This document shows positions 1-9,771 of a stretch of DNA of 64,000 nucleotides, one piece after another (the first letter of the stretch is position 1; each line of letters starts with the position of its first letter). The position numbers and the translations under genes were made by a program. Origin of the DNA: Karstenula rhodostoma CBS 690.94 (Eukaryota; Ascomycota; Dothideomycetes; Pleosporales; Didymosphaeriaceae); contig MU001505.1 in NCBI GenBank assembly GCA_010093485.1, positions 895,375 through 959,374 on the forward strand. The letters are read 5' to 3'. The notes under the pieces are model-generated. The model was not told where the DNA came from. It made no database searches and worked only from the letters and a program-made list of their open reading frames with translations.

Positions 1-515
1 TTACCATTCGCACCGGGCGCCTCCCCCCTCGCAAGCCCCCCATTCCCCTCCTGCTCGCACAGCCCAAACAACGGCCCCCCGCCGCCCCCCAGCAGATCCT
101 GCGTCACCGTCGCCCCCTGCGAGAACCCAAACAGCACGACCTTACTCCCCGGACACCTCCCCACGTACTCCCCCAGCTGCGCGCGCCCATTCCGCACCCC
201 CGTCGCCGCGCTCTCGCACCACGACGTGTTGGAGATGTACCGGTTGGCGGCCGGGTAGTCGACGTCTTCCCAGCCGCACTGCGCGGCGCCGCCGAGCTCG
301 TCGCACACTAGTCGCGTGATGTTGCCCAGACGGCCGGGCTTGGTTTCGTCCGTGCCCCGCGTTATGAAGATGTGGACGGGCGTGCAGGCGGTGCTGCGGT
401 AGGCTGTGATTTCGGGGACGGCGCTGCAGTCGAGGGTGGGCGAGGGGGTGTCGCAGCGGGATTGGGCTGTCGTGGAGGCTGCGAGGAAGGAGAGGATGAG
501 GGTGTGGTGGCGCAT
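1..515 (-). CDS. Cutinase / acetylxylan esterase family (CE5), 3' end cut by window edge
   Basis: The frame is open from the ATG at 515 to the left edge, giving 171 codons with no stop. The protein starts with a secretion signal (MRHHTLILSFLAASTTAQS), so the enzyme is expected outside the cell. The nucleophile elbow GFSQGA, with Ser at about residue 132, and several cysteines fit the cutinase/CE5 alpha/beta-hydrolase family, which cleaves cutin esters or acetyl groups on xylan. An early VHIFITRGT stretch is also typical of this family. The catalytic Asp and His lie beyond the edge. I cannot tell cutinase from acetylxylan esterase on this fragment. Very high GC and long G/C runs near the C-terminal part (Gly-rich GGGGG) are unusual and could hold an intron or low-complexity insertion. 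Confidence 0.85.
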   Translation of the reverse strand, partial: MRHHTLILSFLAASTTAQSRCDTPSPTLDCSAVPEITAYRSTACTPVHIFITRGTDETKPGRLGNITRLVCDELGGAAQCGWEDVDYPAANRYISNTSWCESAATGVRNGRAQLGEYVGRCPGSKVVLFGFSQGATVTQDLLGGGGGPLFGLCEQEGNGGLARGEAPGANG

Positions 516-1228
516 TGTGGGAGGGATGAAATAGGATGGGATGGGGTGGGATTGATGGTGGGAAGGGAGGTGTGTTGTGTTGTGTTGTATCGTATCGAGA
601 CTCGGGGACCGCACTAGATATACCCACGGGGAGGCTACGAAGATGTTCGCTGGGGGCTTGGAATATGATTACATACTACAGTACATTATACATATCCATG
701 CACGTCTTCGCGACGAGACCGGAAGTGATCTGAGACGGCAAGGCTCACCAGGCCGTCGACAGTGGACTCTTTCCAACGGCGCGCCACGCGATCCAACTCT
801 TTCCTGCCGGAATCAGCCTTTGTACGGGAATTTGGTTTCGTTTTGGGGGGATCCACTTTTTCTGGGGCGTGTGCGGTTTACTCGTACGGGACGCGCTTGC
901 ACGGCCGTATCTTCTCACTCACATATGGATAATGTGAAGAAAACCATGGAGCCGATTCTCTGGACTTGTGTGTCAGTATCGCGTGGGGACGTCTTGTAAA
1001 GACAGTAGCCGCTCCATAACGGGCAGAATATTGTAGGGATTGGGAGAGGGCTAAAAGTATAGCCGAATGCGAGTTTTGCAACGATGGCTGCTGACGACCG
1101 AACGCGCTGCCTCATAAGATATAATCATGTATGCATGTGTAAAATTTCTCTATAAATACAGCCAAACACCAAAACACCAACCATGCACCGAGAAGCACTC
1201 TCCTTGACACCAGAGGCCACGTTCAAGC
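516..1228. other. Intergenic region between esterase and RNase-like gene
   Basis: This is the upstream region of the esterase (high-coordinate side) and the downstream region of the RNase-like gene. It has a short TG-rich tract around 570-590 (tgtgttgtgttgtgttgta). Only short overlapping reading frames without protein-like composition are present. No further gene is supported. Confidence 0.6.
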
Positions 1229-2252
1229 CTAAACCGTCTTGCCCTTGGTTGTCTTACCCTTGGTGGCTTTGCCGCCCTTCTTGGGATTTTCGACACAGAT
1301 ATCAAACTCCTCGGCGGAACCAGGCTCGCGCTCGGCCGTCTTGATGTAGTTGTACTTGCGGTCTAGGATGACGTAGTTGATATCGGGCATCATACCGGCT
1401 GGAGTGAGGGTTAGCATATGAGACACGGTAGGTGACGGGTGTGTGGTGAGGGAGGGAAGGGAACTTACTCTTCCAGACGCCCGTCTTGAGGATGGGGAAC
1501 ATCCAAGCGGCTGCGCCGACCTTGACTGGGGCGGCCTTCTTGCACTTCTCTTTCTTGGGCTTAGTCGTCTTTGGCTTAGTCGTTTTAGGCTTAGTCGTCT
1601 TAGGCTTAGTTGTCTTAGGCTTAGTCGTCTTGGGCTTGGTCGTCTTAGGCTTGGTCGGCTTAGGCTTGCTGCTTCGGGAGCCTCCTCCACGGCCACGGCG
1701 GGCTTCGAGGGTGCGGGCCACCAGAGACTGGCCTTCGTGGTCGTGGTCCTCCGGAGCCTCAACGTTGAGATGCTCGTCGTCTTCCTCATCATCCACGTCC
1801 TCGTCCTCGTCCTCCTCATCTTCCTCATCCTCTTCATCCTCATCTTCCTCATCCTCATCGTCCTCATTCTCATCGTCATGCTCCTCCCCATCCTCCAGAT
1901 CTCTCTTCCCCGTCTTGACCTTAGCCTTACCCTTGGCTCCCTTGATCTTCATTTTCACCTCCTTGTCATGCTTGTACTTGGCCGGGAAGTGAATGCCCTT
2001 CTTGCCCTTGGCGCCTTTGAGCTTCATGGCCTTGGCCTGCTTCACAGCACGCTGGATTTGGGCCGCGGTGAACTTTACACGGGGGCAAGTCACTCCAGTG
2101 GTGAGGGCGCTGGTGTTGTCGCACGTATCGACCTTGCCCTTCTTGCCGGTCTTGCTGCCGGCAACGGCTTTGCTAGTGGCCCTGTCTTCGAGAAGGGGGT
2201 TCGCAGCCGCGAAGGCTGCGAGGCCCAAGAACAGAATGTTCTTGATAAGCAT
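1229..2252 (-). CDS. Secreted RNase T1/N1-like protein with acidic tract and KPKTT repeats (317 aa)
   Basis: Two exons are joined across an intron at 1399-1468 (GTAAGT...CAG), giving 317 aa. The start is set at 2252 because it opens a signal peptide (MLIKNILFLGLAAFAAA). Residues around 40-90 (DTC...VTCPRVKFTAAQIQRAV) and the end (FPILKTGVWKTGMMPDINYV, then FDICVEN) resemble the two halves of the fungal guanyl-ribonuclease (N1/T1) fold, including the terminal disulfide cysteine. Between them lie a tract of almost only Asp/Glu (about 1780-1880) and seven KPKTT repeats. The second catalytic-His segment reads YIKTAERE, and the first reads FPAKYKHD where the family has a YPH-type motif, so catalytic histidines look lost. 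A non-catalytic, RNase-like secreted protein (effector-type) is my inference. Fold assignment is by eye only. Confidence 0.75.
1558..1665 (-). repeat. 15-bp tandem repeat coding for KPKTT
   Basis: About seven in-frame copies of a 15-base unit (plus-strand form cttagtcgtcttagg, with variants) encode Lys-Pro-Lys-Thr-Thr inside the RNase-like protein. The copies are near identical, so copy number probably varies between strains. Confidence 0.85.
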
Positions 2253-3229
2253 GGTGATGATGGGTCCGGCCCCTGATGCGCGATATCGAAAAGTGAAGGT
2301 TTGAAAAGAGGGAAGTAAAGGAATAAATGAAGATAGAATCAACGAGTGTGTATTTTGCAGTGAAAGTAAACGCGATGCGGAACGAAGGTAAATGCAGAAA
2401 GAACGTCTTGCGCCGAGGTGACTGGCTGAAGAGCCTCATCCACCGCTCTGCACCGTTGAAATATACCCACGAAATTGCACACTGCGGTCTTCAGCCCTAG
2501 CAGCCGCGATATTCCAGAAACCCGTCGCGTGATCCACCTGGCCACCTGGCAAAGACATTCTCCGACGGCACATCCGTATTCTGTTGCATCAAACTCATCA
2601 CAGACTTTGAAAGTTTGCAACCCTACGTCCGAAACTAGCAATACGAGAGGTTCTCTGAGGGCCTGATTGTGGTAGCGCTGACAGATCCCTGCACTCGGTT
2701 CCATACAGGACTGGTGTCGGGTTCGGGGGCTAGGCTGGGGTCAAGAGGGTGGAGGGCCAACCCATGTTCAACGACTGTGCCGTCGGAAACGTTCCACGAC
2801 TGTGCCGTCGGAAGCCCACATTCAACGACTGTGCCGTCGGCCTCCTCCTGCCGGGCTTCGGTTCGGATATCGGAAATCCAAGGCTGGAAACAAAAACAGC
2901 GAAAGTCGCGTAGGCCGTGAAGCTCGAGCTCAGTAGGGTAGCATTGGTGGTGCGGACAGATTAAGGTAGCGTCTACGCTAGCGTACCTTCGGGAGCGAGA
3001 TAGTGGAGGCCATCTTCGGACATCAGGCATGGTAGTAGGGGTCGAGAACTCCAGTTGCCAAACTTCCGGCTTTTGGAGGTTGTAGCATGTAGAGCTCGTA
3101 TTATAAGATAGTGGGTATGAGTCTTCTCAGGCTGAGCCAAAACAACAACCACTTTCCTACCTATCTTCACATTCGTTCCTTCGGTATCGGTCTGCGACTA
3201 TACCTTCCATTCGTTTTTTTTTTACAAAC
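2253..3229. other. Intergenic, divergent promoter of two secreted-protein genes
   Basis: This gap separates the divergent start codons at 2252 (minus) and 3230 (plus), so it holds both promoters. It contains three near-identical 22-base direct repeats (2768-2842). Several 65-130 codon frames exist on both strands but none has recognisable domains or clean splice structure. Confidence 0.55.
2768..2842. repeat. Three direct repeats of ttcaacgactgtgccgtcgg
   Basis: Copies start at 2768, 2792 and 2821 and share the core acgactgtgccgtcgg, spaced 24 and 29 bases apart. They sit in the shared upstream region of two divergent genes, so they may be regulator-binding sites or a small minisatellite. 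Confidence 0.8.
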
Positions 3230-4118
3230 ATGCGTTCCTTTTATCAATTTATCACCTTCGCTTTCCTCCAGATCTTGTTGTGGTCCAGCAACGGAGCAGA
3301 GGCCGTCAATATAAAAACCCGCAAAAAGCCAACAAACGCCAGAGTTGGCGTAGAGCTCGATCGAGAGCTCTTTAACATCGTCAAACCTGAGGATTATGCT
3401 CCTAACGCGCCAACTGTTGGGGCAAAGGCGGACACGAACCGCATCATCTTTATGGCCCACTGGCGGGTCAGCGGCCCGCTCACAGATGGACAGCTCGTAC
3501 AGATCGCCATGGACGGCTTCCTGGACATGATCGATAACGTAAAACAGTACAGTGGCGCTATAGGCCCCAGAGCTGTCCCCGGCGTGATTACGGTCTTCCA
3601 CTGGGACCAGGAAATCATCGTCGCCAGCTCGCAAAGTAAAGGTCTCCCGCTCACGTACACACGCAAAAACCATATCCTTCCGCTCATCATGGAGTGTATC
3701 CAGCCTGATGCTACCGAAAAGTCCAACCAGGCCAAGTGCGGAGAGATGACCGCCGCCCAGCTGTTCGTGCACCTGTACCCGACTACTCGGATCAATACGA
3801 AGAACATCGTCACCGTTACGGTTGAAGGCAACGATAGGAAACCCATGGAGACCACCATGGAATGGCTCACTGAGCATGGAATCAAGGCACCATGCGATCC
3901 GGCTCAAGTAAGTCTCTGTCGTTGAACTCCTATCCTGGTGTAACTCACACAATGAACAGCATGGTGGCTGCGCCGACATTATCGGTCCTGGCAAGGTCAT
4001 TGCGAGGCAGGTCGAGCAAGAAACCGCGCCGGCTCCCTACTCCAAGGCCGGCTGGGCTCAGAGCGATACTCAAAAGATATCCTTCATTCTACCTGACGAT
4101 CAAGTCGAACATGTCTAG
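3230..4118 (+). CDS. Secreted protein of unknown function (278 aa)
   Basis: Exon 1 (3230-3907) and exon 2 (3960-4118) are joined over a 52-nt intron with GTAAGT donor and AACAG acceptor, and the join keeps frame to a TAG. The N-terminus is a plausible signal peptide ending near SNGAEA (residues 1-25). The mature part has a compact mixed alpha/beta composition, cysteines near residues 155, 169, 223 and 230, and a Cys pair around the splice (PCDPAQ-HGGCADII). No named domain is recognised. It is divergent from the RNase-like secreted protein, so the two could be co-regulated from the 1-kb region between them. A secreted effector-like role is only a guess. Confidence 0.75.
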
Positions 4119-4704
4119 GTATTTGGGTGGTCAAATGATCTTGGTATCGTGGATTGTGTATATTCAGGAGCATGTACGGTTAGGGATATATAGATGGGGT
4201 GCGGGTTTTTGAGTGATTGGTTCGGATTATTCATGATCAGGGCTGAGGAGTTACAGAACAATACAGAGTTGATTGGTGCGCTATGTTCTTATACCCAAAT
4301 TTGTTTTTAAGATAACTATTGCTGTGTGCTCTTATTATCTTAGGGTCTATTAAGTAATAGTTCTTTGCGCGGGCAAACGCTGGATGGGGGAAATCTATGT
4401 CTTTTGAGTGTTTGAAATCGTTGTGTTTTGGCACCCGACCGAGTTCCTTTACTGTGTTTTTCCGCGGCGTGCGAAAGCGCGCGAAGTATCACATTTAATC
4501 AAGTAATGGTTATTTAAATAGTATACTGTTTGAAATATTTGTGTTTTGGCATCCCACGGGGTTCTTGTACTGCGAGCGATTTGCCCCGGCTTGCAAAAGC
4601 GCGCGAAGTATCACATTTGACTGCACAAACCCCTTGTTACCCAGACAACTACAGAATCCCCTCGTTACCTAGTACATGCTCGCCGCCACGTTCACCACCT
4701 CTCA
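4119..4704. other. Intergenic, convergent 3' ends with a 90-bp direct repeat
   Basis: The region lies between the convergent ends of the secreted-protein gene and the F-box gene. It is AT-richer than its surroundings and carries two imperfect copies of a roughly 90-bp sequence. No coding frame is supported. Confidence 0.6.
4409..4618. repeat. Imperfect 90-bp tandem direct repeat, two copies
   Basis: Copy 1 (4409-4496) and copy 2 (4527-4618) both begin tgtttgaaat, share ttgtgttttggca, and end with agcgcgcgaagtatcacattt. The middle parts have diverged by substitutions. The 30 bases between are AT-rich (tatttaaatagtatac). This looks like an old local duplication or part of a degraded repeat element. 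Confidence 0.8.
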
Positions 4705-6165
4705 TCACACGTCTTTCCAGGGCTCCTTATCCTCCTCGATGATCCTATGCCTCAACCGCGATCCCTCAAAAACCTGCTCAAAGTCCCCACACTTTTCAAA
4801 CCAGACCCAGTCCGACCCAGAACTCAGATCTAAGCAGATCTCAACAAGCTTTGGTGTCCTCGTCGCGGCCGTCTCAGTAATCCAAGCCCGCAGCTTCGTT
4901 ATTTCGCCATCTATATCGTAAGGATAATCGGGCACCCGGTTTACGTCCGTGAGCGTTACAATCTCAACATTAGGAGGCATGCTGTCTTCCATTCGTGTCG
5001 AATCCTTCGGATCGTCATCCCATTCTGGAAGGAGGAGTGTGAAAGGGGTCTTGAATCGCTTGATGTTGGCGAAGCGGTCCAAGCCGTGCAGGGATCCTCG
5101 AAGCTCGACGTACCTATAATCGAAGTCATACCAGGCGACAGTGTTGATGCAATCGATAGTGAGATCCTCGAGTGTGTCCTGGCAGGGTTTCAAGGCTTCA
5201 ACGAACCTATCGAGGTCGATCGTGTTAGTGTTTAGCGGATCGACGTCCGTTATGTATTTCCACTCCCAACTTAGGTTCTTGAGGTTCGAGGTCCTTTCCA
5301 GGATCTGCGCTAAGAAGTCGACGTGTATGAATGACATAGACAGCGAGGTGAGGTGAGATAGATTAGGCGGGCCTGCTGGCCAGGTGAACGGGAACGAGCT
5401 GGGGTTTAGACACCAGCCCGAAAGGCTACGTAGTGACGGGAGATTGAGAAGTGCCATTACATCCCTCGGGTTGGAAAACTCCGGGTTGCGCCCAGGATTA
5501 TTGTCTAATATAGTAGGGTAAAAGACATCCTGGAGGCGTTGGAAGCGAGATATACCGTGATTTGATGTATCAAAAGCGGCAGATTGAAACATTTTGCCGA
5601 GGAACTGGTTCTCGCCCGCGGTCTCTGGTGGCTTAAAGTCATATCTAATCCCCGTGAGATCTGCTAAGACAACTGCGTATCCGACGCGAAAAGTCGTAAG
5701 GTTAGGCAGTTTAGATAGCAGCAATGCAACACAGGCGTTCAAATCGCCTGCGCGCAATTTCTCTATCCAGAGATCAGCATACGACAGGCCAGAACCCGCG
5801 ATGAATGAGACGTATTCGGGCAGGCCGTCTTCGTCTGTCGGATGTGGTGGAGACGCCTTAGGTGTCCACCGCTGATGATCATTGCGACATTGAAAAAGCT
5901 TCTGAGTTTCGGGTTCACCATCGCGCAAACGTACAGACTTGATATATATCGCTAGCTCAGGATTCTTGAAAATGCTTCGACAAAGGTGTATCAGAGGGCG
6001 TGGGTTGTTTCGATTGATGTTGAAGGAAATCTGAGAATAGAGCAATGGAATTGCCGCTGTATATAACTTCTTGCTTGTGAGGCTCAGGGCGGCAAGGTCA
6101 CAGGTCGAGACCTGCTCAAGGATAAGATCTGTAAGCTCTTTTGGACAGGCATGGAAAGACGCCAT
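4705..6165 (-). CDS. F-box domain protein (486 aa)
   Basis: A single uninterrupted frame starts at 6165. The first in-frame ATG is chosen because the open frame further upstream has no ATG. Residues about 3-45 (CPKELTDLILEQVSTCDLAA, then LSLTSKKLYTAAIPLLYSQI) form an F-box, the Skp1-binding module of SCF ubiquitin ligases. The rest has leucine-rich segments (LRSLSGWCLN, LTSLSMSFIHVDFLAQILE, LKNLSWEWK) spaced like the degenerate leucine-rich repeats of fungal F-box proteins, which would select the substrate. Such genes are highly expanded and variable in filamentous ascomycetes, and the target cannot be predicted. No intron is needed. Confidence 0.85.
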   Translation of the reverse strand: MASFHACPKELTDLILEQVSTCDLAALSLTSKKLYTAAIPLLYSQISFNINRNNPRPLIHLCRSIFKNPELAIYIKSVRLRDGEPETQKLFQCRNDHQRWTPKASPPHPTDEDGLPEYVSFIAGSGLSYADLWIEKLRAGDLNACVALLLSKLPNLTTFRVGYAVVLADLTGIRYDFKPPETAGENQFLGKMFQSAAFDTSNHGISRFQRLQDVFYPTILDNNPGRNPEFSNPRDVMALLNLPSLRSLSGWCLNPSSFPFTWPAGPPNLSHLTSLSMSFIHVDFLAQILERTSNLKNLSWEWKYITDVDPLNTNTIDLDRFVEALKPCQDTLEDLTIDCINTVAWYDFDYRYVELRGSLHGLDRFANIKRFKTPFTLLLPEWDDDPKDSTRMEDSMPPNVEIVTLTDVNRVPDYPYDIDGEITKLRAWITETAATRTPKLVEICLDLSSGSDWVWFEKCGDFEQVFEGSRLRHRIIEEDKEPWKDV

Positions 6166-7843
6166 GTTGAAGAGATCGATGAAGATACAAGTGGAGAGAA
6201 GACGACGATACAATGCGCCAGGTGTTCGGCGTGGGGGGACGACTGTGGCAGTGGGCCGCGGCTATTTTAGCTTACGTGTCAGAAGCCCCGGCGCTAACCC
6301 CTTTGGGCTATAAGGTAGTTCCACCCCGATGGCAAATTCTCTTGTAAAGAACCTGGAAGTTTAGGGCTGCCATCTCAATCCGTTAGTAAAAGTCCGTAGG
6401 TGCTGACCGTAGCTCCAGAACCCAGGTGACGTAGGTGGACCGGCAGTTTCAATAAGCAGAACACCTTACCCGTCCCATAGGTGCGATAGTGTGGGTGTAA
6501 GTGCAGCGCCTTTCAAGCTCTACGCGTTCTGAATCTACGGTTCTACCTATCTTTAAATGGGACCCTCATCAACAGACTTGAGTTATTTTAAACTACTGCC
6601 TATAGTATATGCGAAACAGTCATCACTAAAGAGAGATCTTTGCTGTCCCAGTAATCCTAGGAAAATCAACTAGAAACATAAAGCTAGTACGGAAGGCCCC
6701 AAGATATGTGATTTGGGCGGTCTCCATGATTGCGACAGAAAAGTTCAAACTCATGCAATTGGCAGCCTGTACGCACGTCCACCCTTTGCAACCTGTCCCT
6801 TCAGGCTGGGGCCGAAAACTTGTGCTCCACACGACAACCACTATGGACGGGACACAGCAACACCACCATCTTCCGACTTAACACGGTGAACACTTTCATA
6901 ATCACGGCGCTGCTGATTACACAGCGCGTTAAGATAGAAAACTTCCCCAAAGACATGCCATGAGTCTCTACGCGGGCCTGTCCAGTCATGCGTAACGAAG
7001 CGATGGACGTCTTCCAGCCCGTGGCACCGGTAGTTGCACTGCCACTCATCGCCTCCCATCCATCTAGAAGAGACTGGGTCATGAGGAAGCCGATATAGAG
7101 AAACCAAGGCATCAGATCTGCGGCGACCCGTTCTCTCATCTGGTTTTACCGTTGTGATTGCAGGAGCCTTCACAGCTGTAAATGCGCAAGCATCGGGCCC
7201 GTTAAACGGGACTGGTGAAGTCCCACAACCTATGTCATTCGATTCTTTTACTCGCCGAGGGGACGATGAAGGGTGTTCCCGGAGAAAGGAGTTCGTCTTC
7301 TCAACTCGGTAGGGTACAAGCGCCAACGCTTCGTCCCTCGTTTCAACGTATTACTCTCAAGTCCCTGTAAGACGGGCGTCCAAACGCAGTAGCGCTCCGA
7401 CGCTTTTGAGGACAGCTTGAGCATGGCGCAGGCCAGGTATGTGTAAACGCAGATATACATGGCGGAGAGAAAGTGTGCCCTGGTTCTCCACCAACCTGAA
7501 CAAGACGCCCGGGGGTCCCAACGACTCTGCCTATCGTTTTCACTCCTGTAGATCGCGGCGAGTCGTCAGCGGCCTCGCGCTCGGCAGCCTAGTGAGACCC
7601 GCTGGCCTGCGGCCGGAGAAGGACCGGTGCGGAGCGATGAAATGAGAAAGAGCTTCCCGAACTGATGCAGCAACTTAGCTGATATACCTCGCCATGCACG
7701 ACTGAACCAACACAGTCATTCGGTTGCAGTTTATTCCCAGTCCAGCTGGTACTCTCCCACAAAAACGCCGTTGTGAACGTCAAAATGCCGCCCTGGGTAT
7801 CGGACACGAAATTCTTCAAGAAACACGCATTTTTCTCTGGCTC
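6166..7843. other. 1.7-kb region with no confident gene
   Basis: This is upstream of the F-box gene and downstream of a rhodopsin-domain gene. Overlapping minus-strand frames at 6626-7326 contain short Cys-bearing stretches (GCKGWTCVQAANC; WQCNYRCHG) in different frames. They could not be joined by credible splice sites into one protein. A degraded small secreted-protein gene is possible but not supported enough to annotate. Confidence 0.45.
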
Positions 7844-9333
7844 CTACAGCACCCACTTGTCCTTCTTCTTCGCCACCACATCCGTCCGCATAACCGGCTG
7901 CTCCTGCGCCGTATCCCCAAACGGATCCACCTGCGCCGCCAAATACGGATCTCTATAATGCTGATGCGCATTCTTTCCGCTGACCTCCCTCGCAATAACC
8001 AGACTCTCCCTACTCGTGCTCTGCGTCTTGACGCTTGAATGCCGCCGCATGGCATCCCTGTGTTCGAGCTCGTACGCGAGGCCGCGGTCGGCGAAGGAGT
8101 AGCGGCGCTGCTCGGTAACCTGGACTTCGTGCGTGACGAAGATGGCGGCGATGGACTCCTGGAGGACGGGCCAGAAGATGGGCATCGAGGCGCACATGAT
8201 GGCGAGGTCGATTTCGACGCACGAGAGGATAGTGCTGATGGGGGTCCACCAGGTGAAGTCAAGGTAGGGGTAGGTGGCGGCGCGGTTGTTGACGATGGAG
8301 TAGAGGCGCCAGATGGAGGTGAAGATGACGCTGGTCGGATTAGTATCATGGCTTGCGTGTACTTACCCTGTTGCACCCGAAGATGACGAGTACGGGCTGG
8401 GAGGGAAGACTTACACTGCGCCGAAAACGAAGATGCCTAGCATGGCAAGTATGTTCTTCAACCTTAGATTGGGCTTAGTGAATAGAATCACAGGTGTAAC
8501 GAAGACAGTAACATCAAAGGCCATGTTTAGCGCGGTATGGCTCTCGAACAGCCCAATGAAGTCCTTCGCGTTCACGAAGCCATAACCGTAACACGTAGCA
8601 TTCGGGTATTTGGCCCCATTGTAGTACGCTTGTGGGGGAAAGCCTGCGAGCAATGAGCGCCAGTCCGCATTGTTGTATGGGGAGACATACAAGGAAACCA
8701 GGCCATGAACCCGTAAGTGAAACCCCATGCTCCAATGATCACAATCAAAGCTTTGCATATCCAGTGCATTGTTCCAGCTTTGAAGATACGTAGATACTGT
8801 GTCAAGAGTGACAGCTTGATGACGGCGGTATTCGTTATGTAGAACGCGTTCTCGAAGTAAAACATCTATTTAGATTAGCAAATGTGCATGCATTGCTCGT
8901 AGCTTGGACAAACCTTGATATAGCCTATTCTTTGCGAGGCACTATTGTATAAGAAGTGTTGACCAAACCCGTATTGTAAAGCTATCAGTATTTGTTAGTC
9001 TTAGGATGTCAAGACGCATGAGAACACCTACAAACTAATACACAGACAGTAACGGCCGTGTTCAGCAGTATCGCTACCAGGACGAGCGCGTCGTCCCAAC
9101 CTGGCTCACGCATAACTCGAAGTCGCACCCAAAAGCGTAGTATTACAGCGAGCCATGTTAAGATCTATTCGTCGTCAACATCGATACAGAAGCGCGTATT
9201 GGATGTTTCTTACTAGGAAGGTCATCGTCGCACCCCATATTGTCTCCGGACGGTTTGCGACCGGCAACTTCTCGTTAGGATCCGGCGGATGCAGCAACAT
9301 CTGCGTTTTCAAATCATCGTAGGTAACGGTCAT
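7844..9333 (-). CDS. Fungal rhodopsin-domain (PTH11-like) integral membrane protein (403 aa)
   Basis: Six exons join in frame over introns at 9165-9213, 8982-9031, 8866-8913, 8644-8690 and 8331-8414, giving 403 aa. Family signatures appear in order: ILTWLAVILRFWVR (TM1), GWDDALVLVAILLN (TM2), GFGQHFLYN, FYFENAFYITNTAVIKLSLL (TM3), AWFPCFPPQAYYN (conserved FPC segment), TVFVTPVILF, VVIFTSIWRLY, then WTPISTILSCVEIDLAIMCA and SMPIFWPVL. A 110-residue polar cytosolic tail ends in KKKDKWVL. Members are seven-helix surface proteins of unclear ligand; PTH11 relatives act in host or surface sensing. The start at 9333 (MTVTYDD) is preferred. An in-frame ATG at 9465 would add 44 residues. Confidence 0.88.
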
Positions 9334-9544
9334 CTTGTCGGCCGGGGGGGTCGACCTTCCCGCTTCGAAGTTGACGTTGATAGAAAGTTTCACTCGTGCT
9401 TCCCCAACTCCTGTGAACGGCCACTGGGAACTCCGTTCTATATTAGCTCTCTCAAGCTCAGGCACATGGCACGGCAGGATTGCTGAGAAAGGATTTTAGT
9501 GTAGCGGCCAATGCAAGGGCAGCAACGCTGCTGCAGGGCGCATA

Positions 9545-9771
9545 CTGTGGTTGCAGCGGTAAGTAGGGGCAGGCCGCAGTAGAGCCTTCTTAGCCTGAAC
9601 TCTAAAGCTCTATAGGTTAGCTCCCTTATAGTGATAAAAGTAATAAAAGCTCTATAATAGGTCTAGCTAAGTAACGTTAGGGCTTAGTACTGTATATTAA
9701 TAAGCTTTGATTTATTTTACCTATCCCTGCCCTAGTCGACCCACTGCCCCTACTTACCGCTGCAACCACAG
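9545..9771. mobile_element. MITE with 28-bp perfect terminal inverted repeats and TA target duplication
   Basis: The left terminus (9545-9572, starts CTGTGGTTGCAGCGG) is the exact reverse complement of the right terminus (9744-9771). Dinucleotide TA flanks both sides (9543-9544 and 9772-9773), the target duplication made by Tc1/mariner-type transposases. The 171-bp interior is AT-rich and cannot encode a transposase, so the element is non-autonomous. The interior is rich in TpA, consistent with RIP-like decay. Confidence 0.88.

Noticed and set aside
1443..2276. 277-codon plus-strand frame rich in Leu/Val
   Set aside because: It is the antisense of the repeat and acidic tract of the RNase-like gene.
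6626..7326. Possible small Cys-bearing secreted protein on the minus strand
   Set aside because: The Cys-containing pieces lie in different frames and no credible introns or signal peptide join them.
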